The notes under the pieces: generated by a model
The model's input: the letters and a program-made list of their open reading frames with translations, nothing else
Told to the model about the DNA's origin: nothing
The model's database searches: none
Source of the DNA: Smallanthus sonchifolius
Taxonomy: Eukaryota; Streptophyta; Magnoliopsida; Asterales; Asteraceae
Assembly (NCBI GenBank): GCA_023525975.1
Contig: CM042030.1
Coordinates: forward strand, 26,468,350-26,532,349
Direction: 5' to 3'
DNA length: 64,000 nucleotides
Position numbers and translations under genes: made by a program
Part shown: in pieces, positions 35,665-47,706 of the stretch
How the letters are laid out: the number at the start of each line of letters is the position of its first letter
Numbering within the stretch: the stretch's first letter is position 1

Positions 35665-37744
35665 GAATAGAAATTTTGAATTCTAGATGTAAGTTGTATT
35701 ATTTCCAATGAGTTTGATGGGATTTTGAAATTTAGGGTTTGCGTAAGATGTAGTCTAATATGCTCAAGATTGTCAGTGGTTAAGAGATTTCATAGACATT
35801 GGTCTGGGTCAAAACTTCACGTGACACGAACAACGCTACTCATGATAATATGATAGGACACTTATATGTAGGAAGTACCATCGGCGTATCCACCATGCCC
35901 TTGTCACATTACATCAGTTTCGTTGTTACACATCATGATAAGTTTTAGGTCACAACACACGACAAAATTTCCCTATAGTTTTCATGCGCTGATTTTTATA
36001 ATCTCGTGTGCACCCGTAATTATTTAAATCATCGTATGGTCCGTATAGATTGTTTCGTTGTGTGCGGGTAAGGGGGGCACAATTTCACTATGATCACGTC
36101 TATTGTTTACACATAAAAAGTCGTTAACAAGTAACTATGTCCCTAATCAGGTCAGTTCGCAACTAAAGAGTAGTAAAGTAGTAACACTTAAAGTTTCTTA
36201 GTTTGCTCGTGTTTGAACAAGAATACGTCAAACCCCGAGTTGTTTCAATGTATTATGGTCTTCAACTTTGGTGTACAAAGTGCATGACCATGTCTTGTGT
36301 ATAATGTAATCAATCCATTGCAATAATTGTAAGCAAATTTTTGTTTCGAGTATATAGTAAGCATGTAAGTCTCATGTATGATCTAGTGTCACGTAGCTCG
36401 TAATCAAATAAGTCTCATATATAGCGTAAATAATTAAGCTTCTTGTATTTTGTAAGTCAATGAACTCTGATGTGTAATGTAAACAACATAGTATTTTGTG
36501 TATAGTAGGAAATGAATTTCATGTAGGGTGTTGGCAACTTAGCATCATGTATATTGTACAATGTGCACAGCTTAGTGTGATGTACTTCGTAACCAAATAA
36601 GTTTCATGTATAGTGTGGTCAATCTAGAATTATGTATCAATGATGCAATTCTTATGTATCATGTATATTGCAAACAACTAAGTTTCGTGTATCATGTGCT
36701 CAATCCAGTAGCATGTGTATTGCAAATAAACATGTTTCGTGTATTACGTAATCAATCGAGTAAATTGTGATTTGTAGGCAAACTAGTTTCATGTATCATG
36801 TAATTTGTGTAGCATTGGATATATTGAGAATATTTGAGTTTCATGTACCATGTGGTTGCGTTGGATATATTATGGACGTGTATACGTAAGTACTGAACTT
36901 CGCGTGCGATGTATATTAACGGGTTTTGCATGTGATCGAGTGCTGCGGACAAACGTGTTGTTTGGCGTTCTTGCATAATGTGGTAGTTAGGTTCGAGTCC
37001 TCAAATCTTGTTGAGGTTGGTGGGAAAGGTTAACGTCTACGCGGTATGGATCGTCTCTTGAAGCGTCAAGTGAAAGGTAACGAGGAGGTTTTAGGAATAT
37101 TCGGGAATTGTGTTTACAAATACTGGTCTTTGTTTGAACATAGAAAGTGGTAAATTGTTCTTGGTTGTAGATATATAAAGTAGTGAAATCATTGAATTGC
37201 ATATTTTAAATGAATATGCAATTTATGGAAAAAAATATTTTTAAGTTAAATTTTCAACTATTGGCTTAAACAAGATTTAGCCAAAGTTTTAGAAATATTT
37301 ACTTTAATGAAGAAAAACCATAATTATCTATCAGTAAAAAAATATATATTTTATAAAATTGGTTGTATTAACTTTCCTTATCAGGTGAAAAAGTTTTATG
37401 GAAAATTTTATGTTTTTGATATTATCTAAAAATTTGATAATCATTTTGATTAAACAAGGTAACGAATTTTTGTTTAAATCATAGAATAGGATGATTTGAA
37501 TAAGATTGTTGGTAGTGTACTAAATTGTATTTGAATGAAGAAGGTGATACTTGAGAAATTTTTATTTTTTTTGTAAAAAAAATATGATGGGAAAATTCAC
37601 GCTCCATGGGTCAAATCAACAATTAATAACCTTAGAGTTGACGCATATGAAATCGATTAAAGGCTGAAATGTTAAACATTATTCAAAACATAGGGAAATG
37701 GTCCTCAAATCGAGAATTTAAAGATAATAAATAAAAATTTTCGC
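35665..37744 (-). repeat. Element F spacer with a degenerate minisatellite
   Basis: No gene is seen. From about 36340 to 36850, diverged units of roughly 30-45 bp repeat AGTTTCATGTATCATGTAA-like sequence. The flanks (35665-36290, 36900-37740) are A/T-rich without domains. The small minus-strand frames at 36752-37202 look incidental. Confidence 0.65.
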
Positions 37745-38341
37745 TTAATGTCTCTGGTAGCTTTCCACTAGGAAGAAGATAATTGCCAAGATGAGCACCG
37801 CTATGGTCACTCATGTAACAGATCTGGCTTCAGTCCTGGCGGTCTCCGTGCGATGTTCTTGTACTTCCTTTTCTAGGATGGAGATTAGCTCCTTTTGGTA
37901 CCCTAATTGGTTTGCTAGGCTATCCATTCTTTTTCTTTGCAAGTCGTGTAATACTCCTTGCTCTATCCTTTGCCTCTCAAATTCTGAAGTTCTTACATAT
38001 TGAGGGAAGTCATTGGTTGGAATTCCCATAACACCAGTGGGTGCCATGGTATGCCTTACCTAAGGGTTAGGAAGGTACGGGTCGGGCATTAGATATGGGT
38101 CTCTCAGTGGGGGTGGTAATTGATTGTGGAGATGGGGTGTATGATACGGGTTTATGGGTGCGGGTGATTCAGGTGTTCAAAGTCTCGGGCCGGCGTTCCT
38201 GATCCAGTCCGCCCTTACCTCAAACCTTGGTCTGGCAGTCGGGGGTGTTGGTGACCGATACACGGGTATCTCAGTGTCTTCTTCCCAATCAGATTCTGTT
38301 CCAGGACGGTAAACCAGGGAGGGAGGAGAGTGGGAGTCCAT
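37745..38341 (-). pseudogene. Element F accessory protein: proline-rich, coiled coil, C-terminal membrane segment
   Basis: One minus-strand frame of 199 codons runs from ATG (38341-38339) to TAA (37747-37745). It contains three stops in the same frame: TGA 38177-38179, TAG 38060-38062 and TGA 37811-37813. The N-terminal half is Pro/Tyr-rich and acidic (YRPGTESDWEED, YRSPTPPTARP; then NQLPPPLRDPY). The next part, about 60 residues, is charged and likely helical (FERQRIEQGVLHDLQRKR, then ISILEKEVQEHRTE), suggesting a coiled coil. After the third stop the same frame gives a strongly hydrophobic run (VLILAIIFFLV) and a short tail (ESYQRH). The frame stays sensible across all three stops, so they are recent damage. 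It occupies the position of gag. I do not recognise the family. An upstream in-frame start at 38437 is possible. Confidence 0.6.
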
Positions 38342-39243
38342 GCTTAGCAGGAAAACATTGGAAAAATTGTAAGTGATAATGAAATATGAAGGGTCAAATA
38401 TAGAAGGTCTTATGGGTTTTAGAGTTTGACTAGTCATAACACCGAACCTTCACGATAGTATTTTAGAAATACACTTGACCTATAAGCAATGTATCCCTGA
38501 GGAGAATTCCCAGGAAAGAGGGGTGGGTCACTAGGACACACTTAAGTACCCTATCTTTCCTTATCCAGAATTTCTCATGGGTTTACACACTCTTCCAGCC
38601 ATCATGTATTAATAATACCATTGTTGGGCTCATGGTTAAGATGAGAATTGTTGTGAACTGGGCTTTGAGGCCCAAAAGTAGGGTTTATGCATTTCAGTGG
38701 GCTTCTTCTTCTTGGAGGGCAGATGGGCTTCTTGGTTTATTGTTGGTGGGCATTAGGCCCAATAGTTTAAGGCTTTGCTCATAAAGGGTGATGGTATCAT
38801 GTATTTGGATCAAAAGGTGTATGAATAATTTTGGTGTATATGTGTGTGTGTTAAACTTAGGATAGTGTTTTAAATAAATTAAGTAGGTAGCTATGAATAG
38901 AAGAAAAAGTGGGCAGGTAACATGACACATAAACTATTGGGTATTGTATCATGTGATGTAATCATATAGTATAACATGTAAAAATATTCACATAGGAGAA
39001 TAATCATATAGCATGTAGGTAGTAATGAGTGTAAGCACAAGAGTTATCAAGTAGTGTGACACATAAGTCATTATGTTTTGTATCATGTAGTGTAAGTACT
39101 TAGGATAGTATGTAAAAATAATCACACAAGAATTGATAATGTAACATGTAGTAGCATGGCATTGTTTGGGTGTCCTAAAGTTATAGTCTAGGTCAAGAGT
39201 GTCTAATAACCTAGTTCCCTATAACCAAGGCTCTATACCAATC
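38342..39243 (-). other. Element F leader and primer site
   Basis: The primer site is at 39229-39243. A weak counterpart of the D/E leader block is visible on the minus strand near 38460-38520 (TTTCCTGGGAATTCTC, then TTATAGGT). Two diverged copies of a roughly 130-bp unit with GTATCATGTRRTGTAA lie at about 38930-39150. The frame at 38694-38930 has no domain. Confidence 0.6.
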
Positions 39244-41353
39244 TGTCACACCCCGACCGATGGTGGAATCATCGGGGCGGGACATATAGACTATTCATAG
39301 CACAAGGTTGACTAAATTGAAATATATTAAATGTCAAATTCCATTACAAATATTCAAACACAAACCAAAATCCAAGAAATAAACATAACTGGAATACATA
39401 AAATTCTTTATTTAGTTTAACTAAGTCCAAAGCCTATGTGTAGCACATCTTGAACAAAGTCACACATTAGTACCTGAAACATGAATAAAATAAAGTCAAC
39501 TAAAAAGTTGGTGAGTATAACACAGGTTTGTATATAGATAGCATATAGTTGTAAACCAAATCCTTTACATAACATGATAAATAAGGCATTTATGGGGAGC
39601 AGCTATTGTGTAACCAAGTACAACCAAACCTTTGTAACTAGTATGCAAATTGTGTTGTCGGTATCAATCACCCCAATCTGGGTGGGTTTGTCAGACTCAA
39701 TAGATCTATCATTGAAAACCGTCGGCTTGAATAGTTAATGATTGCACATAAGTTTTCACAAAAGTTAGCACAACTAGCACTCGGGCATAAAGCTCAAATT
39801 TGCACACATGAATGTAAATAGGATTTGTACTTGTATTGTTTGTGTAAATGTAAACATGTAATTTGTATATAGTTCATGTTTCACCCCAAAAGTGTAAAAG
39901 AGTAAAAGGGGCTATGAAATACTCACTTAAAGCAAGCAAGGAGAAGGACGGAATGGTGTAGGAAGCTTGAACTCTTGAAATCACTCTTGAAACGCCTTGA
40001 AAATTCAAAGCTCTTAGCTAAAACTTTCCACCTTTTGCTCTTGGATTTTGAAATAATGCTAGTGTGTGTGGGAATCGTATATATGTAGAGAAAAGGAAAG
40101 AGTTGGAGTGTTGAACTTAGCAAAATCATTGCATATCATAGAAGATTTGATTGACTAGACTCTTGATTTGATTCTTGCTTGATTTTTGGTTTAATGAATA
40201 TGGGTTTCATGACACAAAATGATGGAGTTTGATGGGTTTGGTGGTGAAGTGTGGGTGTGTATGTATGTATCGATTTATATAGAGAGAAGAGATGGAGATG
40301 GAGTGTTGGTTCCATCTTCATCATCACAAGGTATGGGAGGTTTGATGGATTTAACCCTTTCTTGTCTTGCACTTGAAAGGGTATGGTGTATTATGACACA
40401 AGGGATGGTGCCATGGAGAAGACAAGAAGGTGGGTCCCCCTTCTAGGGCCAATTTGGCCGAGAATAGGGTATGGGTGGGGGGTTGGGTGTTGTCAAATCT
40501 GGTAGTTAGGATCCAATGGTTAGTTAGGTCGGTTCTAGTTAGGATACACCCGGTGGGTGATACCGTGATATAATACTCGGTGTAGGAATTTTTTTTTCTT
40601 TTTTTTTTTAGTGATTAAAACTTTATATCTATATACCTAGATGTATATATGGGGTTTGAGTATAGATCTTAACAAGTCATCATCATTACTAATTGATGTT
40701 GGAGTGGAGTATAAGCAAGGATATAATGATGGTGATGTGATCTTTATGTTGCTTGCATCTTTGGTCATAATCATGATGGTTATGACGCCTGAGTGTTGTG
40801 TAAGCAAAGCAATCATGATGATGATGTGATCTTTATGTTGCTTGCATCTTTGGTCATAATCATGATGATTATGACGCTTGAGTGTTGTGTAAGTAAAGCA
40901 ATCATGATGATGATGTGATCTTTAGATGTGGTATAATACCTGAGATTTATACCCGCTTTAATATATTTATTTATTAAAACGTCTCACTAGACTTTTACTG
41001 TCAAGTTCTTGTTAATCACCAACGACCGTACTTTGCGGGTTATCACTGCTTATTTTCCTAGTAATTCTTAAAAATTACTATTTTGATATAATTTCCTTTG
41101 TTAGATTCCTTGACTTTACTTAGTCAAAATAAAACTTCAGGAAATATATGTTATGAACGTGCATTTATGTAATATGGATATTGACCTGAAATACTGGGTG
41201 TCGCAGTATATAACCGAGTAAAACTTGAGTATTTTTATTGAATCATTGTATTTAATTGTAGATACGAATAGAACAAATCAGTGCACTAGAATTAGGTTTA
41301 AAAAGCGCTATATTGAATTCGAAATACGGATACTAAAAATTAGAAATGTTACA
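39244..41353 (-). repeat. Element F 5' LTR
   Basis: On the minus strand it starts TGTAACATTTC at 41353 and ends GGTGTGACA at 39244. The TATA box (TATATAAA) is at 40274-40281, the donor GT at 39925-39926 and the acceptor AG at 39474-39475. The 89-bp repeat lies at about 40745-40925. The frame at 40219-40446 on plus is incidental. Confidence 0.9.
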
Positions 41354-41358
41354 TGTAC

Positions 41359-41835
41359 GACTAGGAGGTGTCACAGGGTGTGCATGTGCGTGGTATGTGC
41401 TTAATTAATGAGATATAGTTGTTTGTTTGTGTGTTGCTATATTAGCGGTGTATTGTGTTATGAGTTAGTCGGGGTGAGTCGGGATATAAGCTAAACGCTT
41501 ATGAATACATGTAGGATATCTTATCCTAGTGCTACGTGTGAAATGTTGGTGCAGTTAATGAGTCAGGTATATAGAGTATAATGTTATGTGTTTATACATG
41601 TGTTGTGACTATTGTGTCGTTGTCCTTGTGAAACGGCGGGAATTATTATTGTGTCATTGTCCTTGTGACACGGCGGGTATTGTATCTGCACCGTTGTCTT
41701 TATGACACGGCAAACGGGATTGTGAAGGACGAAGTCCTTTGGGACGTCACCAAAGATTATAATATTGAGCCGGTTAACGATGAGCTCAGGGTGTGTCGAA
41801 TGCCCTGACGAGGGTGCAGTGATGAGGTATGTGTT

Positions 41836-41898
<63 letters not shown>

Positions 41899-42619
41899 TA
41901 AATTGCATGCAAGTGATTCGTTATATTTATTGTGTAGTAGTTGATATTATTATGTTGTGTATATGATATTAATGAGGAGAGTAGAGTTCGATTGATCGTT
42001 GGGGTCGGGATTGTGGTGTGGTATTTACAACTGTCGTGTTAGTTGTTTTGTGAGAGCCTTGGTCAAGGCTGAGTAAGTCGATGTCTGGGTTTTGTTGTAT
42101 TAACATGGTGTCGAGTTAACACGTGTGGTAGATCATGAGTTATTAGTGTGGTAAGCTTGATCCATGTCAGTGAGACTTGCAGGTTTAAAATGGTGGGTTG
42201 AGTCTGGGGTGGTGAATGCCTTGGGATATTGTAAGATAACAGGGTTATCTATATGATGTTAATTTATAAAACTATTTTTATAAGGACCGGAGGGTCCTGA
42301 GTAAAGATAAATATTAATTGGATGGGTTGGCTTTGGTTTAAATTAAACTATTAGAACTCACTTATCGTAGTTAACTTTGTATGTATGTAGATTGTTTTGC
42401 AGGTGAGTCTTCTAGTTGAGGTATCTTGGCTTGGAGGCGGGGCTACTCGGGTTGGTGCGCATGCATTCGTCAAGTAACGTTATGAAAGTTAATGAGTTTA
42501 AAGATAACATTTATTTGAGAAAGACTTTTGTTGTTTATTTAAATGAAAGTTAGATGTTTTTAAAGAGTATAACTAGTTATTAGAACCAACTGTAGGGTGC
42601 CTGGTTTGGGGGCCTTACA
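41359..42619 (+). repeat. Element B 3' LTR, second piece, with a (TA)n tract
   Basis: It matches 16480-17682 plus the terminal 15 bp. A TA tract of about 57 bp at 41841-41897 replaces a short one at 16969-16979 in the 5' LTR. The acceptor TTTTGCAG has AG at 42401-42402. It ends CCTTACA, followed by ACTTT. Confidence 0.88.
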
Positions 42620-42624
42620 ACTTT

Positions 42625-42908
42625 TAAGTATCAAATCACTTTGAATAAGTTATAAAAACATGTTTGAGGTGTATGGGTTGATTAATGTGTATTTAATGTG
42701 TCATAATGATCAATTAAGTCTACGTGTGATCCATGAATCGACCACAGATAAGTATAAGTCTTTTAAATCAAGCATAAACCTAATGTTTCACATGTGAACT
42801 AGTATTGTAACAATGTGTGAATAGAATTTCAATTAAATTGAGATGTCATGCGGATTCTCTTTGATAAGTCTAGAACGAGTACAACTAGTAAAAATCGGAA
42901 GTGTCACA
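42625..42908 (-). repeat. Element A 3' LTR, proximal part
   Basis: It continues the LTR interrupted at 6609 and matches 50670-50958. On the minus strand it begins TGTGACACTTCC at 42908, next to the polypurine tract. Confidence 0.88.
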
Positions 42909-42945
42909 GTCTCCCCTAGTTAAGAGAATTTCATCCCCGAAATTC
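42909..42945 (-). other. Element A polypurine tract and pre-PPT hairpin
   Basis: On the minus strand GAATTTCGGGGATGAAATTC (42926-42945) is an eight-pair stem with one flaw. AGGGGAGAC (42909-42917) abuts the LTR. Confidence 0.75.
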
Positions 42946-45900
42946 AGCTAGTAGAGGCTGTAGGGTCTAGGAAGAGATGAGGGTACTTGAGTTTCATCTA
43001 GTCTTCACGTTCCCAGGTGAACTCAGGACCACACTTGGCTTCCCAACAGACTTTCACGATAGGGATGCGGTTACGCTTGAGTTGCTTGACTTCACGGTCC
43101 ATGATTTCAATGGGCTTTTCGACGAAATGCATAGAGTTGTCGAAACGAACATCATCGAGAGGAACTCGAAGTGTGTCATCATCAAGGCATCTTTTGAGGT
43201 TTGACACATGAAAAACGTCATGAACTATACAAAGTTCGGTTCGTAGCTTGAGTCTATAGGATACTGGGCCAATCCTTTCAAGAATATCGAATGGCCCAAC
43301 GAACCTAGGGGCTAGCTTTCCCTTCTTCCCAAAGCGGACAACACCTTTCTAGGGGAAAACCTTGAGTAAGACTCTATCATCGACTTGAAATTCAAGGGGC
43401 TTCCTACGGTTGTCAGCATAACTCTTTTGACGATCGCGAGAGGCCTTGAGTCTTTCTTGAATTTGAAGTATCTTGTCGGTGGTTTCTTGAATGAGTTTGG
43501 GACCGGTGATTTGAGCATCACCGATCTCGGTCCAACACACCGGAGATCGACACTTCCTACCATATAGAGCCTCTAAAGGGGCGCACTTGATGCTCGTATG
43601 GTAACTATTGTTGTAAGAGAATTCGATGAGTGGCAAGTGTTGATCCCAACTTCCTCCAAAGTCGTTCACACAAGAACGGAGCATGTATTCCAAGGTCTGT
43701 ATGGTCCTTTCACTTTGACCATAAGTCTGGGGATGGTAAGCCGCGCTAAGGTTCAAATGAGTTCCCAAAGCTTTCTGTAAAGATTGGCAAAATCGGGAGG
43801 TAAAACGGCTATCACGGTCGAAGATAATGGATAGAGGGACACCATGACGTGTCATGAACTCATAGATATAGGGTCTGGAAAGCTTCTCCATTTTGTAGTC
43901 CTCACGGATTGGGAGAAAATGAGAGGATTTGGTTAAGCGGTCAACAATGACCCAGATGGAGTCATGACCACTAGAGGTTCGTGGAAGCTTTGTGATGAAG
44001 TCCATGGAAATTTGCTCCCATTTCCATTGAGGGATTTCGGGTTGTTGGAGAAGACCAGATGGTTTTTGGTGCTCAGCTTTAACTTTAGAGCAAGTAAGAC
44101 ACTTCCCTACATAGAGGGCGATGTCTTTCTTCATTCCTATCCACCAATAAAACTCTTTCAAGTCGTGATACATCTTATCAGCACCGAGATGAATAGAATA
44201 ACGGGATTTATGTGCTTCATCAAGGATAAGGGTTCAGAGCTCACTCGAGTCAGGGATCCAAATTTAACCCATGAAGTAAAGGAGATCATCGGGTTTGGGT
44301 TCCAAGTGCTTTTCGGCACCACAATCCAACTCCTTCTTCAACTCATCAATTGCAACAGCTTGTTTTTGGGCTAGGAGGATCTTATCTTTGAGACTTGTTT
44401 GGACCAACATTCCCATGGCTCACACACGGGTGGGTTTGATTCGGTCCTTGCAACTAAGGGCGTCAGCCACCACATTAGCTTTCCCCGGGTGGTAACGAAT
44501 TTCGCAATAGTAGTCACTAAGTAACCCAACGTCACTGTCTCATGTTGAGTTCTTTCTAGTTCAGAATGTGTTGGAGGATCTTGTGATCGGTGAAAACCAT
44601 ACATTTAGTGCCGTAGAGATAATGTCTCCAGATTTTCAAAGCAAAGACCACCACACCCAACTCAAGGTCATGAGTGGTGTAGTTCTTTTTGTGAACCTTG
44701 AGCTGTCGGGATGCATAGGCTATGAACTTGTCTTGTTGCATCAACATGCAACCAATACCCTTGTTTGAGGCATCACAAAATACAATGAAGTCATCATTGC
44801 CGTCGGGAAGACTTAGAATAGGGGAGTTGCACAATTTCTGCTTAAGTGTTTGGAACGCATCTTCTTGCTTTTGTTCCCAGATGAAATGCTTATTCTTTTG
44901 GGTCAAGGTAGTGAGAGGCAAATCAATCTTTGAAAAGTTCAAGATGAACCTTCGGTAGTAACCTGCCAAACCCAAAAAGGATCGGATCTCAGAGGGAGTA
45001 GAGGATGTACTCCAATTCTTAATAGCGGTGACTTTGGCTGGATCGACGTGTATAACCTGGTTGTTGATCATGTGACCCAAGAAATGAACTTCTCTAACTA
45101 GAATTCACACTTGGATAATTTAGCATAAAGTTGTTCCTTCTTCAAGACTTCCAAAATCAGCTTAAGGTGGGTTGTATGATCTTCTTTGGTTCAGGAATAG
45201 ATCAAGATGTCATCAATGAAGACAATGACAAATTGATCCAGGTAGGGTTTGCAGACACGGTTCATGAGGTCTATGAAAACTGCGGGCGCATTGGTTAACC
45301 CAAAAGGCATAACCATGAACTCGTAGTGTCCATAACGAGTTCTAAAGGTAGTTTTGGGAATGTCCTCTTCATGGACTCGGAGTTGATGATACCCAGATCG
45401 GAGATCAATCTTCGAGAAACAAGTTGCTCCTTGTAGTTGATCAAACAGGTCATCGATCCTAGGTAGCGGGTAACGATTCTTGATGGTGTTCTTGTTTAGT
45501 TCACGGTAGTCGATGCACATGTGGAAGGACCTATCCTTCTTTTTGACAAAGAGAATCGGAGCTCCCCAAGGTGAGAAGCTCGGTCTAATGAATCCTTGTC
45601 TAGCAGCTCTTGTAGTTGGCTAGATAGTTCTTGCATCTCAGAAGGGGCTAAGTGGTAAGGAGATTTGGAAATGGGGCTAGCACCTGGTAAAAGATCAATC
45701 AGAAATTAAACTTGTCGAGTTGGAGGGAGTCCAGGCAAGTCATCAGGGAATACTTCTGGAAAATCTCGGATGGTTGGTATGTCTTGTAGTTTCTTTTCTT
45801 CAGATTTCTCCACCACATGTGCCAAGAAAGCATAGTATTGCTTCCTCAAATAGCTACGTGCCTTCATGCAGGAGATTAATTTCAAACCTTTGCAAGGTTT

Positions 45901-46235
45901 CTCTCCAAAGATTGTCAAGGTCTCACCTGATGGTAGAGGGATACATATGAGTTTCTCCAAACAAATGATTTCCGCATGATTGTGGGATAGCCAATCCATT
46001 CGCACGATGATATCAAAACTCCTAAGAGTGATGGGAATTAGGTCGATAGAGAACGTGTGATCGTTGAGAGTTAGTGCATAACCTCAGACAATAGAATGCA
46101 CAACAGTTAGTTTGCAATCGGCTATTTCTATAGTATAAGCATGTTCAAGAGTAGTACGACAAGTTTAAAGTAAAGGTTAAAATTCTAAGGAGACAAAGCT
46201 TTTATCCGCTCCGGTATCAAATAAGATAGAGGCAT
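42946..46235 (-). pseudogene. Element A pol (protease, RT, RNase H, integrase), decayed
   Basis: On the minus strand, protease has DTGA near 46215 and GMDW-like MDWLS near 46000. Reverse transcriptase includes MCIDYRELNKNTIKNRYPLPRIDD and FIDDILIYS (about 45520-45191). RNase H (VFCDASNKGIGC) lies near 44800. Integrase (KCLTCSKVKAEH, MDFITKLPRTSSGHDS, SDRD changed to FDRD) runs about 44173-43349. A chromodomain-like end (IMDREVKQLKRNRIPIVKV) lies near 43140-42960. At least six frame breaks or stops separate these pieces. It belongs to the same broad lineage as D and E but is clearly older. Confidence 0.9.
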
Positions 46236-47394
46236 AATGATTATGGATGAGAAATGTACCAATAACCACGGCGTTGTCATTTCTGGCCTCGGTTGCTCCT
46301 ATGGCAAAAGTGCGAGCACGTGCACCTCGGTTATTTTTGTTGAGCTTTGGGCATCGGTTTTTGTGGTGATTAGGAGCACCACATTCATTACAGGCTCTAC
46401 CATTGATGATGGCAGGAGTGGCAGTTTGGGTAGTAGCAGCCTTTTCAGCTATGCGGCAAGCGTTAGCAAAATGACCAAGCCTTCCATATTTAGTGCATGA
46501 ACGACATTGAACAGTAGTAGGGTCAGCGGGTGAGGTCTGCTATATGGCTTCCTGCCAGGTGCAGGTGCAGGTGCAGGTGCAACTTGGGTAAAATGAACAG
46601 CTGGGGTAACCATGTCAAAACCTTTAGTGGTCTTTTGCTTCTTGTGGCGATACTCAGGCTTTTTCGCCACTTCATCCTTAACTCTCTTGTCACCTTTCCT
46701 GAATAGAACCCCAGACTTAACCAGATCGTCCGTTAAGGACGCATATAAATGAATAGCAGCTTGAAGTGTTACTACCCATGACAGTACCCCGAATTTGAGG
46801 TGGAAGGCCTCCAACATAACGATCAATCATTCGGGTCAAGGGTGTAACTAGATGAGGGACTAGGATGCAGAGTTCATGAAAGCGTGTGGTGTACGCCTCA
46901 CTCTCCCCACTATCCTGGGTAAGGTCCCATAGCTGAATCTCCAACTTCTTCATCTCATTGCTAGGACAGAACTCTTTAATCATAATTTTCTTGAGCTTAT
47001 CCCAAGTCATAACAAGAGCTCCTTTCCTACCCCGAATTTTCTTTTCAACATTCCACTAAGTCAGTGCCCTCCTTTGGAAGGCACTTGAAGCATACTTTAC
47101 CATAAGTTCATCAGGGCAGTCACTCATCTCAAATGTGTTCTCCGTGCCTTCAAACCATTGTAATAGCCCTGTTTCACCTTCAGATCCAAGGTACTTGTGT
47201 GTGTTACAAGAGTTGAAGTGCTTGAAAGTACAAACACTCCCACTAGATTCTCCGGTGGAGTTGTTGATTTGAGTGACAATAGTGGGTAAGACCGCAGCAA
47301 GCTGTTGAGTGAGTAGGGTGGCTATGGCGGTAGTTTCGGCGGAGGCTTCACCGATGTTAGACACGGTGTTATCAGGATCACGACGAGGAGGCAT
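46236..47394 (-). pseudogene. Element A gag, decayed
   Basis: MPPRRDPDN starts at 47394 on minus. CTFKHFNSCNTHKYLGSEGE and LLQWFEGTENTF match the D and E gag. The frame changes near 47056 and 46720. The zinc-knuckle part (CNECGAPNHHKNRC) lies near 46390-46350. It is inactive. Confidence 0.88.
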
Positions 47395-47706
47395 TCTACG
47401 AAAAAGAAATCATAAGTCGGTAGTTAGGATAGACATTCTAGAATAATAAAAGTGACAATATTTGTAAATAAAATCACTCATTCATTAATATTAATGTTTT
47501 ACAAGATAAATAAAACATATATGTTGAATTTCAAATGAAATATAAAAACAAAACTGACTAGTCAAAATTCAAGATTCGGATGAACGTTACTAGCGAGACG
47601 TCTTTTAGCCTGTAAGTGAGCATTCACTCCAAGGGTCACCAGGTAAGTGTGACTCGTAACGAATGTGCCTCACATTCCTTTGACAATAACCCCAGTGTAC
47701 AGGCGC

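Larger units (their letters stand above)
33176..41353 (-). mobile_element. Element F: non-autonomous gypsy element with an accessory gene
   Basis: It is flanked by TGTAC (33171-33175 and 41354-41358). On the minus strand: 5' LTR 41353-39244, primer site 39243-39229 (GATTGGTATAGAGCC, one base missing from the usual motif), leader, accessory frame 38341-37745, a repeat-rich spacer, an integrase remnant 35664-34615, polypurine tract 34588-34581 and 3' LTR 34580-33176. LTR ends and U5 match E, so E-like elements are the likely helpers. Gag, protease, reverse transcriptase and RNase H are absent. Confidence 0.9.
6610..42619 (+). mobile_element. Element B: large non-autonomous LTR retrotransposon
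   Basis: Its ends are TATAACATC (decayed TGTAACATC) at 6610 and TTACA at 42615-42619, with target repeat ACTTT at 6605-6609 and 42620-42624. The 5' LTR is in three pieces (6610-6675, 15536-17682, 28879-28893) split by C and D. The internal domain is 28894-32307. The 3' LTR is in two pieces (32308-33175, 41359-42619) split by F. Net LTR length is about 2.1-2.2 kb. The 3.4-kb internal domain has no gag, protease, reverse transcriptase or integrase, only a small arginine-rich frame. LTR start, LTR end and the polypurine region match element C, the probable helper family. Confidence 0.85.
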
